Positions 1 to 7,353 of a DNA stretch of 17,102 nucleotides are shown here, in pieces. Positions within the stretch are counted from its first letter, which is position 1; the number at the start of each line of letters is the position of its first letter. Origin of the DNA: an uncultured Flavobacteriia bacterium (lineage in GTDB: Bacteria > Bacteroidota > Bacteroidia > Flavobacteriales_D > Crocinitomicaceae); the NCBI GenBank assembly GCA_903928365.1, contig CAIYQV010000256.1, forward strand, positions 1 to 17,102. The letters are read 5' to 3'. The notes beneath the pieces were generated by a model. The model had not been told where the DNA came from. It searched no databases and worked only from the letters and a program-made list of their open reading frames with translations. The position numbers and the translations under genes are program-made.

Positions 1-2
1 AT

Positions 3-260
3 TTGATTTTCACGATGAATGTATACAAATACGAAGTCCGCCTCCTCATAAAATTTCTTGCTTTCACGAGTATTAGTAAAAGAAAAGACATGAATTGTTT
101 GAACATTTTTTTCATTAGCATTTCTCAAATCAATTTTAAATTAAATCAGTCCTTCTTATGAATGAAGATTCATTGCGAATTTGACTTTTTCATGGAGGCA
201 GACTTCAGATGTTTGTTTTTTCAATTGATCAAACTGAACATTGGTTCGGTATATTGTTCT
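3..260 (-). pseudogene. Possible decayed coding sequence, two in-frame stops
   Basis: Reading leftward in one frame from 260, about 34 protein-like codons end in TAA at 158-156. Four codons later there is a second TAA at 143-141, and then 46 open codons reach the window edge. The last part has the composition of a normal soluble protein and ends with YEEADFVFVYIHRENQ. The terminal HRE-N pattern loosely recalls the LVT-HR-EN motif of UDP-GlcNAc 2-epimerases, but that likeness is weak. No start codon fits the fragments. Alternatives are that the 46-codon part is the edge of an intact gene with an unusual start, or that the frame is open by chance. I am unsure, and no function is assigned. Confidence 0.25.
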
Positions 261-261
261 T

Positions 262-269
262 CAAAATTA
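262..269 (-). promoter_or_regulatory. Candidate -7 box for a leftward gene
   Basis: The minus strand reads TAATTTTG, an exact match to the Bacteroidota -7 consensus TAnnTTTG, just after the flippase stop. No TTG-like -33 element was found at the usual distance. Such boxes also occur by chance in AT-rich DNA, so support is low. If real, it would start transcription of whatever lies to the left of the window. Confidence 0.2.
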
Positions 270-326
270 GACTTAATAACTAACTTGAAATTACTTCAGC
301 CAATCAAAAGTTATTTTGCACCATAT

Positions 327-1775
327 TTATAAATCTACAACAGAGCTATTATTCAATATAAGCTGAGTTCTTGATTTTAAATTGAGTAGTTCTTGTCTGT
401 TTAACAGAAAAAAAGTGATGACAGGTATGCCATAGAATAACGTTGAAAAATCCGTCAAATCAATAACCAATGTTAAAAGAATGGGAATAATCAGTTTGAT
501 TTTAAACACATCTTTAAAAAGATATTGAAGCGCATTTTGTTCATCAGTCAAAATGTACTTTTTACACATTACAAAATAAGTGGTAGTTAGAAGCACATAG
601 GAGAATGACAAAGAAAGTGAGATGATCATGAGGTTGGAAGTAAATTGACCTGCGGCAACCAACAAAATGACATGAAGTGAAAGTATTAAAAACGTCCCAA
701 CTGCTAAGTTCCCATTTCTATTTTTTGCCATAAGAAGTGAAGAAAAGCCAAATTCCATAGAAAACAGGGCTTGCGCCATGCATAATATCGAAAACAACTT
801 AACCGTATCTTGATATTCCACAAAAAATTGAATACAAATCATGTAGAACAATGTAGCCAGATGGAGTAGCATATTTGTAAGCGTTGCATAATCTTCTCTT
901 AATGAATCCAACAACTGACTGGATCCCGGGGTCAATTTTGAAAGTCGATTCAACAATTTTGGATGAATCAAAAACGAAAACGACCCCATAATAAGTACTA
1001 CTACAGAAGACATGGAAAAAGCAAAGGAAAAGAGACCAAAAACCTCTAAACTAAAAAAAGTACTTACAGCAAACCTTGTGGCAAGAGGAATGAAAAAATG
1101 AGAAATGTTATGCAAAAAAAGTTTTAGTCCCTGTACTAAACTGGGAATAACATATCTAAATGAAAAACGGAAGCCGAGTTGAAGCGGAGTATTCCACAAA
1201 AACAAACATGTCGTAATGAGATAGCCCAACATCTGTCCTCCCAAAAGCCAATTAATTGAATTGGTCTGACTAACAAATACAATGACAACCAATAGAGAAA
1301 CCGGAAGAATTAATTGATAAAAATTAATAAGCTTATAGTCTCCATACACTCTTAATATTCCCAGATAAAAAATGTTGATATTAAATAGAATGATTGTGAA
1401 ATAAATGAAAAAGATGGAATATCCTATGTTACTACTATGTAAGGAAAAATACTCAGAATGGATAAAAAGGAAAAAAAATAAAGAAATAATGGACAGGTTG
1501 ACTATCAATAAGGATATCCCGTTTTTAAATACAAATTCGCTAAATTTTTCGTGATGCTTATTAATGGAGAGTTGATTACTTATGGCATTTGGAATCCCAA
1601 AATTCAATGAATTAAACACCTGTAAAATGATAAGAACATAGGACCAATTTCCAAATTCCTTTGGCCCTAATTTGTAGGCTATCAATAATGTAGCTAGAAA
1701 CTGTATACCAAAGGATGCGTACTTCAAAAAAACATATTGAAGTACTTTATTTCCAAAATAGCGCAGCGGTATCAT
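327..1775 (-). CDS. wzx: Wzx-type polysaccharide flippase (MATE/MVF-like)
   Basis: This 482-residue protein is almost entirely hydrophobic, with about 12 or more predicted membrane helices from residue 15 to the end. Its N-terminal pattern (a helix, then LGPKEFGNWSYVL) is typical of O-antigen and capsule flippases of the COG2244 family. Family members move undecaprenyl-pyrophosphate-linked repeat units from the inner to the outer leaflet of the cytoplasmic membrane. The ATG overlaps the pseI stop in an ATGA tetranucleotide (1772-1775), indicating translational coupling in the same operon. The region is visibly more AT-rich than the housekeeping genes at the right end, as usual for strain-variable polysaccharide loci. 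The substrate is inferred to be a glycan containing the nonulosonic acid made by the neighbours. The family is clear but the substrate is not. Confidence 0.85.
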   Translation of the reverse strand: MIPLRYFGNKVLQYVFLKYASFGIQFLATLLIAYKLGPKEFGNWSYVLIILQVFNSLNFGIPNAISNQLSINKHHEKFSEFVFKNGISLLIVNLSIISLFFFLFIHSEYFSLHSSNIGYSIFFIYFTIILFNINIFYLGILRVYGDYKLINFYQLILPVSLLVVIVFVSQTNSINWLLGGQMLGYLITTCLFLWNTPLQLGFRFSFRYVIPSLVQGLKLFLHNISHFFIPLATRFAVSTFFSLEVFGLFSFAFSMSSVVVLIMGSFSFLIHPKLLNRLSKLTPGSSQLLDSLREDYATLTNMLLHLATLFYMICIQFFVEYQDTVKLFSILCMAQALFSMEFGFSSLLMAKNRNGNLAVGTFLILSLHVILLVAAGQFTSNLMIISLSLSFSYVLLTTTYFVMCKKYILTDEQNALQYLFKDVFKIKLIIPILLTLVIDLTDFSTLFYGIPVITFFLLNRQELLNLKSRTQLILNNSSVVDL

Positions 1776-2827
1776 TCAATCAAGCTCTCTAAATTCACAA
1801 ATTTCAAGTCCATTGGAGTCCCGAACTCTAAATCACAGTTCACCTGTTTTCCCAAGATCGTTTCTAAAAATTTGGGGTGTAGTCCATACCCCGGTCTGAC
1901 AGAACGAACATTTTCCATTGTTATTAAATCTCCCTCTTTCATATCTTTTGACACATAGAGCGAACGACAATACGTTTTTCCTTCCCGTTGTTTTTGAGTT
2001 AGCTCATAATCCACTCTGCCTAAAGCCTTTTCTGCATTACGTACCGCCCTGACCATATCAGTAAATTCGCTTTCATCCATTGAAAAGGATGAATCAACCC
2101 CGCCCATAGCGCGATCCAGAATAAAATGTTTCTCTATGATCTTAGCCCCTAAACACGTGGATAATACAGGCGCTAAACTTCCCATTGTATGGTCTGACAA
2201 GCCGGAAATCACATTGAACCTGGATTGAAAATCTGTAATCATTTTTAAATTGGCTTCTTCAATAGGCGCAGGATAACTTGTCGTGCATTTCAAAAGAGCA
2301 ATTTGTTCATTTCCCATTCTTTTGCAGGCGTCAATTGCCAATTCAATATCATCCATTTCAGCAATACCGGTTGAAATAATCACTGGCTTATGTTTTGATG
2401 CCACATATTCAATTAGTGGTATATCCGTTATTTCTGGAGAAGCAATTTTGTAAGCTGGGGTATTTAATGATTCCAATAAATCCACTGCGCTTCTGTCGAA
2501 CGGTGAAGAAAAACATTCTAAACCTTCATTTGAAGCAACTTTAAACAACTCCTCATGCCACTCCCAGGGAGTATATGCCTCTTTGTAAAGGTCGTGCAGA
2601 TTTTTCCCATTCCAAATGGTTCCCTTCACCATGAAATCATTTTTACGCGAATCCAGGGTAATCGTATCTGCGGTATAGGTTTGAAGTTTTATACAATCTG
2701 CACCCGCCCTTTTAGCAGCTTTGATGGTTTCAATTGCAATATCAATTTTACCGTTGTGATTTGCAGACAGTTCAGCAATTATAAAAATCGGTGATTCCTC
2801 GTTAATTTTGTATTTTCCAATTTTCAT
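1772..2827 (-). CDS. pseI: Pseudaminic acid synthase (PseI, NeuB family)
   Basis: PseI condenses 2,4-diacetamido-2,4,6-trideoxy-L-altrose (or an analogue) with phosphoenolpyruvate to give the nine-carbon pseudaminic acid in the cytoplasm. The 351-residue length and two-domain layout fit. A TIM barrel spans about 13-275, with AELSANHNG at 18-26, KLQTYTADT at 47-55 and metal-ligand histidines H213 (SDHT) and H234 (EKHF). A C-terminal SAF (antifreeze-like) domain covers about 286-345. The wording AELSANHNG, the YTADT-to-WNGKNL segment and GGVDSSFSM at 242-250 resemble PseI rather than sialic or legionaminic acid synthases. The ATG lies 20 bp after the ATP-grasp gene, and the stop overlaps the flippase start. 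Because the upstream acylation step looks non-standard, the exact sugar substrate may differ from the textbook diacetamido form. Confidence 0.92.
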   Translation of the reverse strand: MKIGKYKINEESPIFIIAELSANHNGKIDIAIETIKAAKRAGADCIKLQTYTADTITLDSRKNDFMVKGTIWNGKNLHDLYKEAYTPWEWHEELFKVASNEGLECFSSPFDRSAVDLLESLNTPAYKIASPEITDIPLIEYVASKHKPVIISTGIAEMDDIELAIDACKRMGNEQIALLKCTTSYPAPIEEANLKMITDFQSRFNVISGLSDHTMGSLAPVLSTCLGAKIIEKHFILDRAMGGVDSSFSMDESEFTDMVRAVRNAEKALGRVDYELTQKQREGKTYCRSLYVSKDMKEGDLITMENVRSVRPGYGLHPKFLETILGKQVNCDLEFGTPMDLKFVNLESLIE

Positions 2828-2847
2828 GCAAGGGGTTATTAGATTAA

Positions 2848-3981
2848 TTATTGCATCAATAAAATGAGTTCATCCAGTTCATTCTTTGAACCACTGTGCA
2901 CAATTACATGTCCCAATCTATCACCTGAACTTGATATTGGACGGTCGTGAAACGGTTTGACAGCCTGTTTATGGATCCTTTTAGGATTTGTTTCTATGAA
3001 CGAAATACATTTTTCGTAATTTTTTGAATTCAAGAACTGAATGGCGGAATATCTTGCAAACTTTTGAACGACATCTATTTTCTCTCCTAGGGAAACCTTT
3101 ATTAAATTTTCCAGCATATCTACCCCGGTTGACAAGGGCACAAGATCGGAAGTAATATAATCTCCACCCAAACGACATGCTATTTCAATAATATAAGCGC
3201 CAGTGTCATTTAATTTTATTTCAACATGAGCGGGACAATTATCCATTCTCATTGTTTCGATTGCCAAATGAACTTCACTTTTAATTAATTCTGCCTCTTT
3301 GGAACTAATTCTTGCAGGAATGAGATGCATATCTTCCACGAAGAAGCCATTTTCTTCACCAATGGTTTTCTTTTCTGTAATAGCGATAATGTGGGTAACG
3401 CTGTTCTGAACAAAGCACTCAACGCTGAATTCTCTACCCTCAATATAATCTTCAACAATTACCTGTCCCTGCTTCGATTGAGAGATGGCAATATCAAATT
3501 GAATTGCAAGTTCCTTAGAATTAACAACTTTTTTCACCCCTCTACTTGCGGAAGAATCAACAGGTTTTACTATGCTAGGAAAATACGAAAAATCTTGAAT
3601 GTCTTCTTCGGACTTTAACAACCTGAATTTTGGGGTTTTGATACCATTTTCAGCAAAAAAGGCGCGTTGCAGGTATTTATTCGTGCAAAGCTCCGCGACA
3701 GAAGGCGACATTGCCTTAAGCCCTAAATTTTCGGCGACTTTTGCAACGATATTTACAGGATAGTCTGAAGTAGTAAGTATACCCGAAATGTTTTTTTCTT
3801 TTGCTAAGTCATTGACTTTTTCAAGATCAATAGTGCTCACAACAGCTTTTTCATCAGCAAAATCAAATCCAGGAGCGTTTGGATCAAAATCAGCAACAAT
3901 CGTATATAAACCTAAATCCTTAGCCTTTTGGATAACCGGCACCTGAATTTCTCCAGCACCCAAAATTAAAACACATCGCAT
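2848..3981 (-). CDS. ATP-grasp family ligase in the Pse locus
   Basis: This 377-residue protein has a complete ATP-grasp architecture: an N-terminal Rossmann-like preATP domain (LILGAGEIQVPVIQKAKDLG), an ATP-grasp domain from about 100 to 300 and a C-terminal lobe. Visible ATP-grasp features are VKP with K139, a Gly/Ser-rich loop at 142-149 (DSSASRGV), VEDYIEG at 176-182, and acidic metal ligands E254 and E266 in HVEIK and EIACRLGGD, with R270. The family activates a carboxylate as an acyl-phosphate and joins it to an amine or similar nucleophile. The overall order resembles the PurK/CarB/amino-acid-ligase branch, but I cannot identify its substrate. Located between an acyltransferase gene and pseI, it may amidate an amino sugar or the nonulosonic acid (inference). 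The 57-bp upstream gap carries a TAATTTCG box that could be an internal promoter. Confidence 0.8.
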   Translation of the reverse strand: MRCVLILGAGEIQVPVIQKAKDLGLYTIVADFDPNAPGFDFADEKAVVSTIDLEKVNDLAKEKNISGILTTSDYPVNIVAKVAENLGLKAMSPSVAELCTNKYLQRAFFAENGIKTPKFRLLKSEEDIQDFSYFPSIVKPVDSSASRGVKKVVNSKELAIQFDIAISQSKQGQVIVEDYIEGREFSVECFVQNSVTHIIAITEKKTIGEENGFFVEDMHLIPARISSKEAELIKSEVHLAIETMRMDNCPAHVEIKLNDTGAYIIEIACRLGGDYITSDLVPLSTGVDMLENLIKVSLGEKIDVVQKFARYSAIQFLNSKNYEKCISFIETNPKRIHKQAVKPFHDRPISSSGDRLGHVIVHSGSKNELDELILLMQ

Positions 3982-4038
3982 ATTAACTACTCAATTCGAA
4001 ATTATTCCAGATTGTTAACTTTTTTCTTTATCCAAATT

Positions 4039-4587
4039 TTACCAGGTAATTGGATCCAGTTTTGGCCTTTCACCTATCTTTTTTGCCGGACTTCCAACAT
4101 AAATACCATAAGGTTCACAGTCTTTATTCACAAAACTCCCCGCACCGATAACCGCTCCTTCGCCGATAGTAACCGGCATGATCACACTTCCTGCACCAAT
4201 ATAGACATCATCACCAATTTCCAATTTACCCCCTATTGCTTTAGCTGCACCTTCAGGAAGACCATCAACCATTCTAAGACCCGGTGCATGGGAATAAGTT
4301 GCAGATAAGAAAACTGTACCTGGACCTGTGGATACTCTCGCACCGATTATAGTCAATCCACCTCCCCAAATAGTTGTATGAGGTTGAATATCTGTGTACT
4401 CCCCAATCTTCACTCCCTCTCCGGCGAAAATGAATGCAAAGTCTCTAACCTTCGCGTTGTCAGCAATCTCTACTACATGTGGGAAAGCAATTTTTGCCAT
4501 TGGATAAATCTTAACATTTTCTCCGCAATATTTCAACTTGCTTTTTACGTTTTCACCCATCAATTCAAGGCCTTCAATTTGTTCCAT
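4039..4587 (-). CDS. Left-handed beta-helix (hexapeptide) acyltransferase
   Basis: The 182-residue sequence is dominated by hexapeptide repeats of the [LIV]-G-x4 type, for example VKIYPMAKIAF, IADNAKV, VKIGEYTDI, KLEIGDDVYIGAGSVI and VTIGEGAVIGAGSFV. It ends with the GSPAKKIGER block common to CoA-dependent sugar acetyltransferases of the WbbJ/NodL/VatD kind. H100 (ATYSHAP) lies in the extended loop where the catalytic base usually sits. It probably transfers an acetyl or other acyl group from acyl-CoA to an amine or hydroxyl of a sugar nucleotide or nonulosonic acid. The canonical PseH is a GNAT protein and none is present here, so this enzyme is one candidate for the missing 4-N-acetylation. 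An O-acetyltransferase role fits the family equally well. It sits 31 bp after the SDR gene, in the same operon. Confidence 0.8.
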   Translation of the reverse strand: MEQIEGLELMGENVKSKLKYCGENVKIYPMAKIAFPHVVEIADNAKVRDFAFIFAGEGVKIGEYTDIQPHTTIWGGGLTIIGARVSTGPGTVFLSATYSHAPGLRMVDGLPEGAAKAIGGKLEIGDDVYIGAGSVIMPVTIGEGAVIGAGSFVNKDCEPYGIYVGSPAKKIGERPKLDPITW

Positions 4588-4618
4588 ATGAATTTATTTT
4601 AATTAAAAATACTATAGT

Positions 4619-5647
4619 TTATTGTTCCTCATCAAACATATTCAATCGCTTTTCCAACAAATAGGCGTATTGCATTGATTTTCCCTCTTTTACATAATCA
4701 TACAGCATGTCTTCAAAGGAAAATTTAGGTTCCCAACCGAGTTCTTGTTTTGCCTTTGAGATATCATAACAGAAATTGTCAATTCCGTTTTCTTTTTCTG
4801 GTCTATGGATAATTTTGGGCACCTCATTATTACCCCAAAAAACTTTAGCTATTGTATTGGCCTCTTCCATGAGCGTAAGTCTCTTTCCAGACGTGATGTT
4901 GTATAATCCCTTCGCTGAATCACTTTCAATTGTCTTTAAAAAGGCTTCAATAACATCTTTCACGTATACAATGTCTCTACCTTTGTTTGCATCTCCCCAC
5001 ACTTCCAAAGGTTCACAGGCCATAGCTCTTTCAATAAAAATTTGAAAACCTGTCTTGATTCGCACGCCATCCTTATAAATTTCGGTATGCGGACCATATC
5101 CATAGACAGGAGGCAGCCTGAATATTATACCTCTTAAACCATGCTGATGACTGTAATACTCTACACAATCTTGCGCAGCACTTTCAGAAATACTGAACAT
5201 CGAATATTCTGTATCGTATTTTACAGCACGTCCATCAGATTCAGAAATTGGATCATCACTAATCCACAAGCCCTGGGTATTGCGATGGGAACTTGCATAA
5301 ATTATTTTCTCTGCACCAATTTCCTTACAGAACTTTAAAATATTCAAGGTGCCTAATACATTCACTTTGACGTAATCTGCAGGATCATAGGACTCTTTAC
5401 TAACATTTGCGGGCTGATGAGCTGCTAAATGAATAACTGTATCATAGCTGCCATTTTCAAACTTCGCAAACTCTTCATATCTGGTAATATCTACATTGAC
5501 ATATCTTATTCCTAGAGACTTGCAGAACTCCTCACCAGCTTCAGAAATATCCGAAGCAGTTACGTCATAACCACTTTTCGATAAATCATTAAGAAGATAG
5601 GATCCCATAAACCCAGCCGACCCAAAAACCAATATTTTCTTTTTCAT
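4619..5647 (-). CDS. SDR-family NAD-dependent sugar epimerase/dehydratase, altered active site
   Basis: This is a 342-residue extended short-chain dehydrogenase. It has a Rossmann nucleotide motif GSAGFMG at 9-15, D33 at the end of strand 2, DITRYEEF, HLAAHQP at 73-79, and the usual C-terminal substrate half with GRDIVYVKDV at 223-232 and a final QELGWEPK. The segment that should carry the catalytic YxxxK reads Y148-S-M-F151-S-I-S-E155-S-A-A. Aligned on the following Ser-Ala-Ala helix, the Tyr is replaced by F151 and the Lys by E155. Using Y148 instead gives YxxxS, again without Lys. The DNA at 5165-5215 supports this reading. A standard epimerase, 4,6-dehydratase or reductase mechanism is therefore doubtful. 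It may bind NAD and a sugar nucleotide in an unusual reaction or act structurally. It starts 4 bp after the pseG-like gene. Substrate unknown. Confidence 0.8.
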   Translation of the reverse strand: MKKKILVFGSAGFMGSYLLNDLSKSGYDVTASDISEAGEEFCKSLGIRYVNVDITRYEEFAKFENGSYDTVIHLAAHQPANVSKESYDPADYVKVNVLGTLNILKFCKEIGAEKIIYASSHRNTQGLWISDDPISESDGRAVKYDTEYSMFSISESAAQDCVEYYSHQHGLRGIIFRLPPVYGYGPHTEIYKDGVRIKTGFQIFIERAMACEPLEVWGDANKGRDIVYVKDVIEAFLKTIESDSAKGLYNITSGKRLTLMEEANTIAKVFWGNNEVPKIIHRPEKENGIDNFCYDISKAKQELGWEPKFSFEDMLYDYVKEGKSMQYAYLLEKRLNMFDEEQ

Positions 5648-5651
5648 AATC

Positions 5652-6656
5652 CTAATTCTTTAAAATTTCATAGACAATTTCCTTCCAACCTTCGCCTATT
5701 TCCATTTTTGTAATGTTTTCATCATCCGGAAAAACAAATGTTTTATTTGAAATTAATTGATCTAAATCCTTCACATCCTCCAAATCATAAGTCGGAATAA
5801 AACCTTCCCATGCTTCCTTTTGAAAATCATTTTGATGAAAACACAAAACAGGAGTGTTCTGCAGTAGAGACTCAAAAAAAGACAATCCTGGTGAGGCAAG
5901 GACTAGTTCGTATGACTTCATGAGCTCGGCAACATTATTTACATTACGATATACCGTAACCTCTTTTAACTTACTAACCTCATTGAAAACCGGATCAAAG
6001 GATTGATAGTTCGAAAATGAAGCCCCCAATACGATTCCAATTCGTTTTACGACTTCTATTTCTTTTAAAACTTTAAGGCACGTTGTGGACAAATTTGCTT
6101 GATCAGAGCCTCCAAAAATTAAAAGCAAGTTGGCGGGAACTTTACGATTCTTGGTCTTACTATCCTTTTCATTTAAAAACTCAGGTCTCAATAACCAATA
6201 TTTTGGTCCCCAAAGTTGAACTTGATTTTCATTTTCAATTCTGATATTCTTAAAACCGCTACCCATTCCTGCCATCACAGTAACATTAGCAAAACTATTC
6301 GCATCCGACAAATTAGTTAAAATAACCAATCTTGAATCAGTGCGCAACTTAATTTTTTTGGCTAAGTCTACAGAAACATTTAAATTATCTATAACGACGC
6401 AATCTGGACCAAAATTCAATATCTCATCGAAAACTTCTTCATCATTAGATAAAGAAAGAACTTTTACTTCCGTTTTCCTTAACAATTCCACAATTAATTC
6501 GTCACTTTTCGTTGCTATGAGAATATTCTGCTTATCAATTTCCATTGACAAATGACCAATCAAAGCTACCGTCTGATAAATGTGCCCCATACCAAGTGTT
6601 GCATTTCCATCAGTACATAAAAAAACCTTTTTATTGTAATCGGTTTTAACGCTCAT
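5652..6656 (-). CDS. pseG: PseG-like UDP-sugar hydrolase (divergent)
   Basis: By position and fold this is the nucleotide-sugar hydrolase that removes UDP from UDP-2,4-diacetamido-2,4,6-trideoxy-L-altrose before PseI acts. It is a 334-residue GT-B-like protein with GMGHIYQ at 22-28, where H25 matches the essential His of the GxGHxxR motif, and a nucleotide-binding FGGSDQANLS at 181-190. It departs from typical PseG at several points. The usual Arg after GHxx is Gln (Q28), the common D-x-Y segment reads IDNLN at 89-93, and the usual Ala-Gly-Ser-Thr signature near the C-terminal donor site reads SPGLSFFE at 255-262. It overlaps pseF by 11 nt. Function is assigned mainly from context and the N-terminal motif. 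An alternative is a related transferase acting on a modified substrate. Confidence 0.7.
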   Translation of the reverse strand: MSVKTDYNKKVFLCTDGNATLGMGHIYQTVALIGHLSMEIDKQNILIATKSDELIVELLRKTEVKVLSLSNDEEVFDEILNFGPDCVVIDNLNVSVDLAKKIKLRTDSRLVILTNLSDANSFANVTVMAGMGSGFKNIRIENENQVQLWGPKYWLLRPEFLNEKDSKTKNRKVPANLLLIFGGSDQANLSTTCLKVLKEIEVVKRIGIVLGASFSNYQSFDPVFNEVSKLKEVTVYRNVNNVAELMKSYELVLASPGLSFFESLLQNTPVLCFHQNDFQKEAWEGFIPTYDLEDVKDLDQLISNKTFVFPDDENITKMEIGEGWKEIVYEILKN

Positions 6657-7353
6657 TTTTTGGAGAATTGTGTCTTAATTGAAACTTTAATTCTGCTAAA
6701 ATCCAATCATCTATATTATCTATATCCTGAACCTCTAAATTTGATAATTCTATTCCATAGGCTTCCGTTGTAAGATTTTCATATCTGTGAATAAAATCCG
6801 ACACGTTGTACCAATACCACTGGCCTGCATCATGAAATGCCTCAGATAAATCCTGTGACCTTTCGGTTCCATTTTCTGCCCAGTTCAATTTTACACGTCC
6901 ATCCGCCTCTTTTTTCAAACTTCTGCCAATGGGATATGAAAACTTCACTATGGGATAAACCAGAGAAGCCCCTTTTTCTTTTATAGTATTCAACCCATCC
7001 AGTAAATGTGTGGGACTTGTCAATGGTGATGCAGGATAACAACAGCAAACAAAGTCAAATTCTTGATTATGCTTGGAATAATTACTTAAGACTTCACGTA
7101 TTACATCATCAGTGGTTGCAAAATCATCTGCATTCTCTTTTGAACGCAGAAAAGGCACCTCTGCGCCAAATTGAAGAGCAATATCAGCAATTTCTTTATC
7201 ATCTGTTGAAACCATTACTACATCAAACAGGTCACTTTTCAGCGCTGCCTCTATCGAATAGGCAATAATTGGTTTACCAAAAAAATCACGAATATTCTTT
7301 CTCGGAATACGCTTACTCCCTCCTCTCGCTGGTATGATGCAAAGGTTAGACAT
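6646..7353 (-). CDS. pseF: CMP-pseudaminic acid cytidylyltransferase (PseF)
   Basis: PseF activates pseudaminic acid with CTP, giving CMP-Pse, the donor for glycosyltransferases. The 235-residue length is normal for the NeuA/KdsB-like family. The N-terminal CTP-binding motif IPARGGSKRIPRKN spans 7-20, followed by GKPIIAYSIEAAL (26-38), VMVSTDDKEIA and the FATTDDVIREVL segment. A DAGQWYWYN motif, common in PseF, lies at about 175-183. The gene starts inside the end of pseC (8-nt overlap) and overlaps pseG by 11 nt, so the three are probably translated in a coupled way. PseF cannot be separated from a legionaminate cytidylyltransferase by sequence reading alone. The choice rests on the PseB/PseC/PseI context. 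Confidence 0.88.
   Translation of the reverse strand: MSNLCIIPARGGSKRIPRKNIRDFFGKPIIAYSIEAALKSDLFDVVMVSTDDKEIADIALQFGAEVPFLRSKENADDFATTDDVIREVLSNYSKHNQEFDFVCCCYPASPLTSPTHLLDGLNTIKEKGASLVYPIVKFSYPIGRSLKKEADGRVKLNWAENGTERSQDLSEAFHDAGQWYWYNVSDFIHRYENLTTEAYGIELSNLEVQDIDNIDDWILAELKFQLRHNSPKNER

Larger units (their letters stand above)
1..326. other. Gene-poor stretch at left edge, downstream of the flippase
   Basis: No intact gene can be supported in these 326 bases. The flippase reads leftward and stops at its right border. On the minus strand there are coding-like fragments interrupted by stops, described separately, and a second open frame from 121 to 2 starting with ATG that runs off the edge and encodes a short basic-hydrophobic peptide of unclear status. 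An imperfect inverted repeat links 33-45 and 194-206 (12 of 13 bases). No strong GC-rich hairpin with a T-tract was seen, so there is no clear terminator after the flippase. The next leftward gene probably begins outside or at the very edge of the window. Confidence 0.5.

Noticed and set aside
192..329. 45-codon plus-strand frame starting with ATG at 192
   Set aside because: No promoter, ribosome site or recognisable motif, and it runs antisense into the end of the flippase gene.
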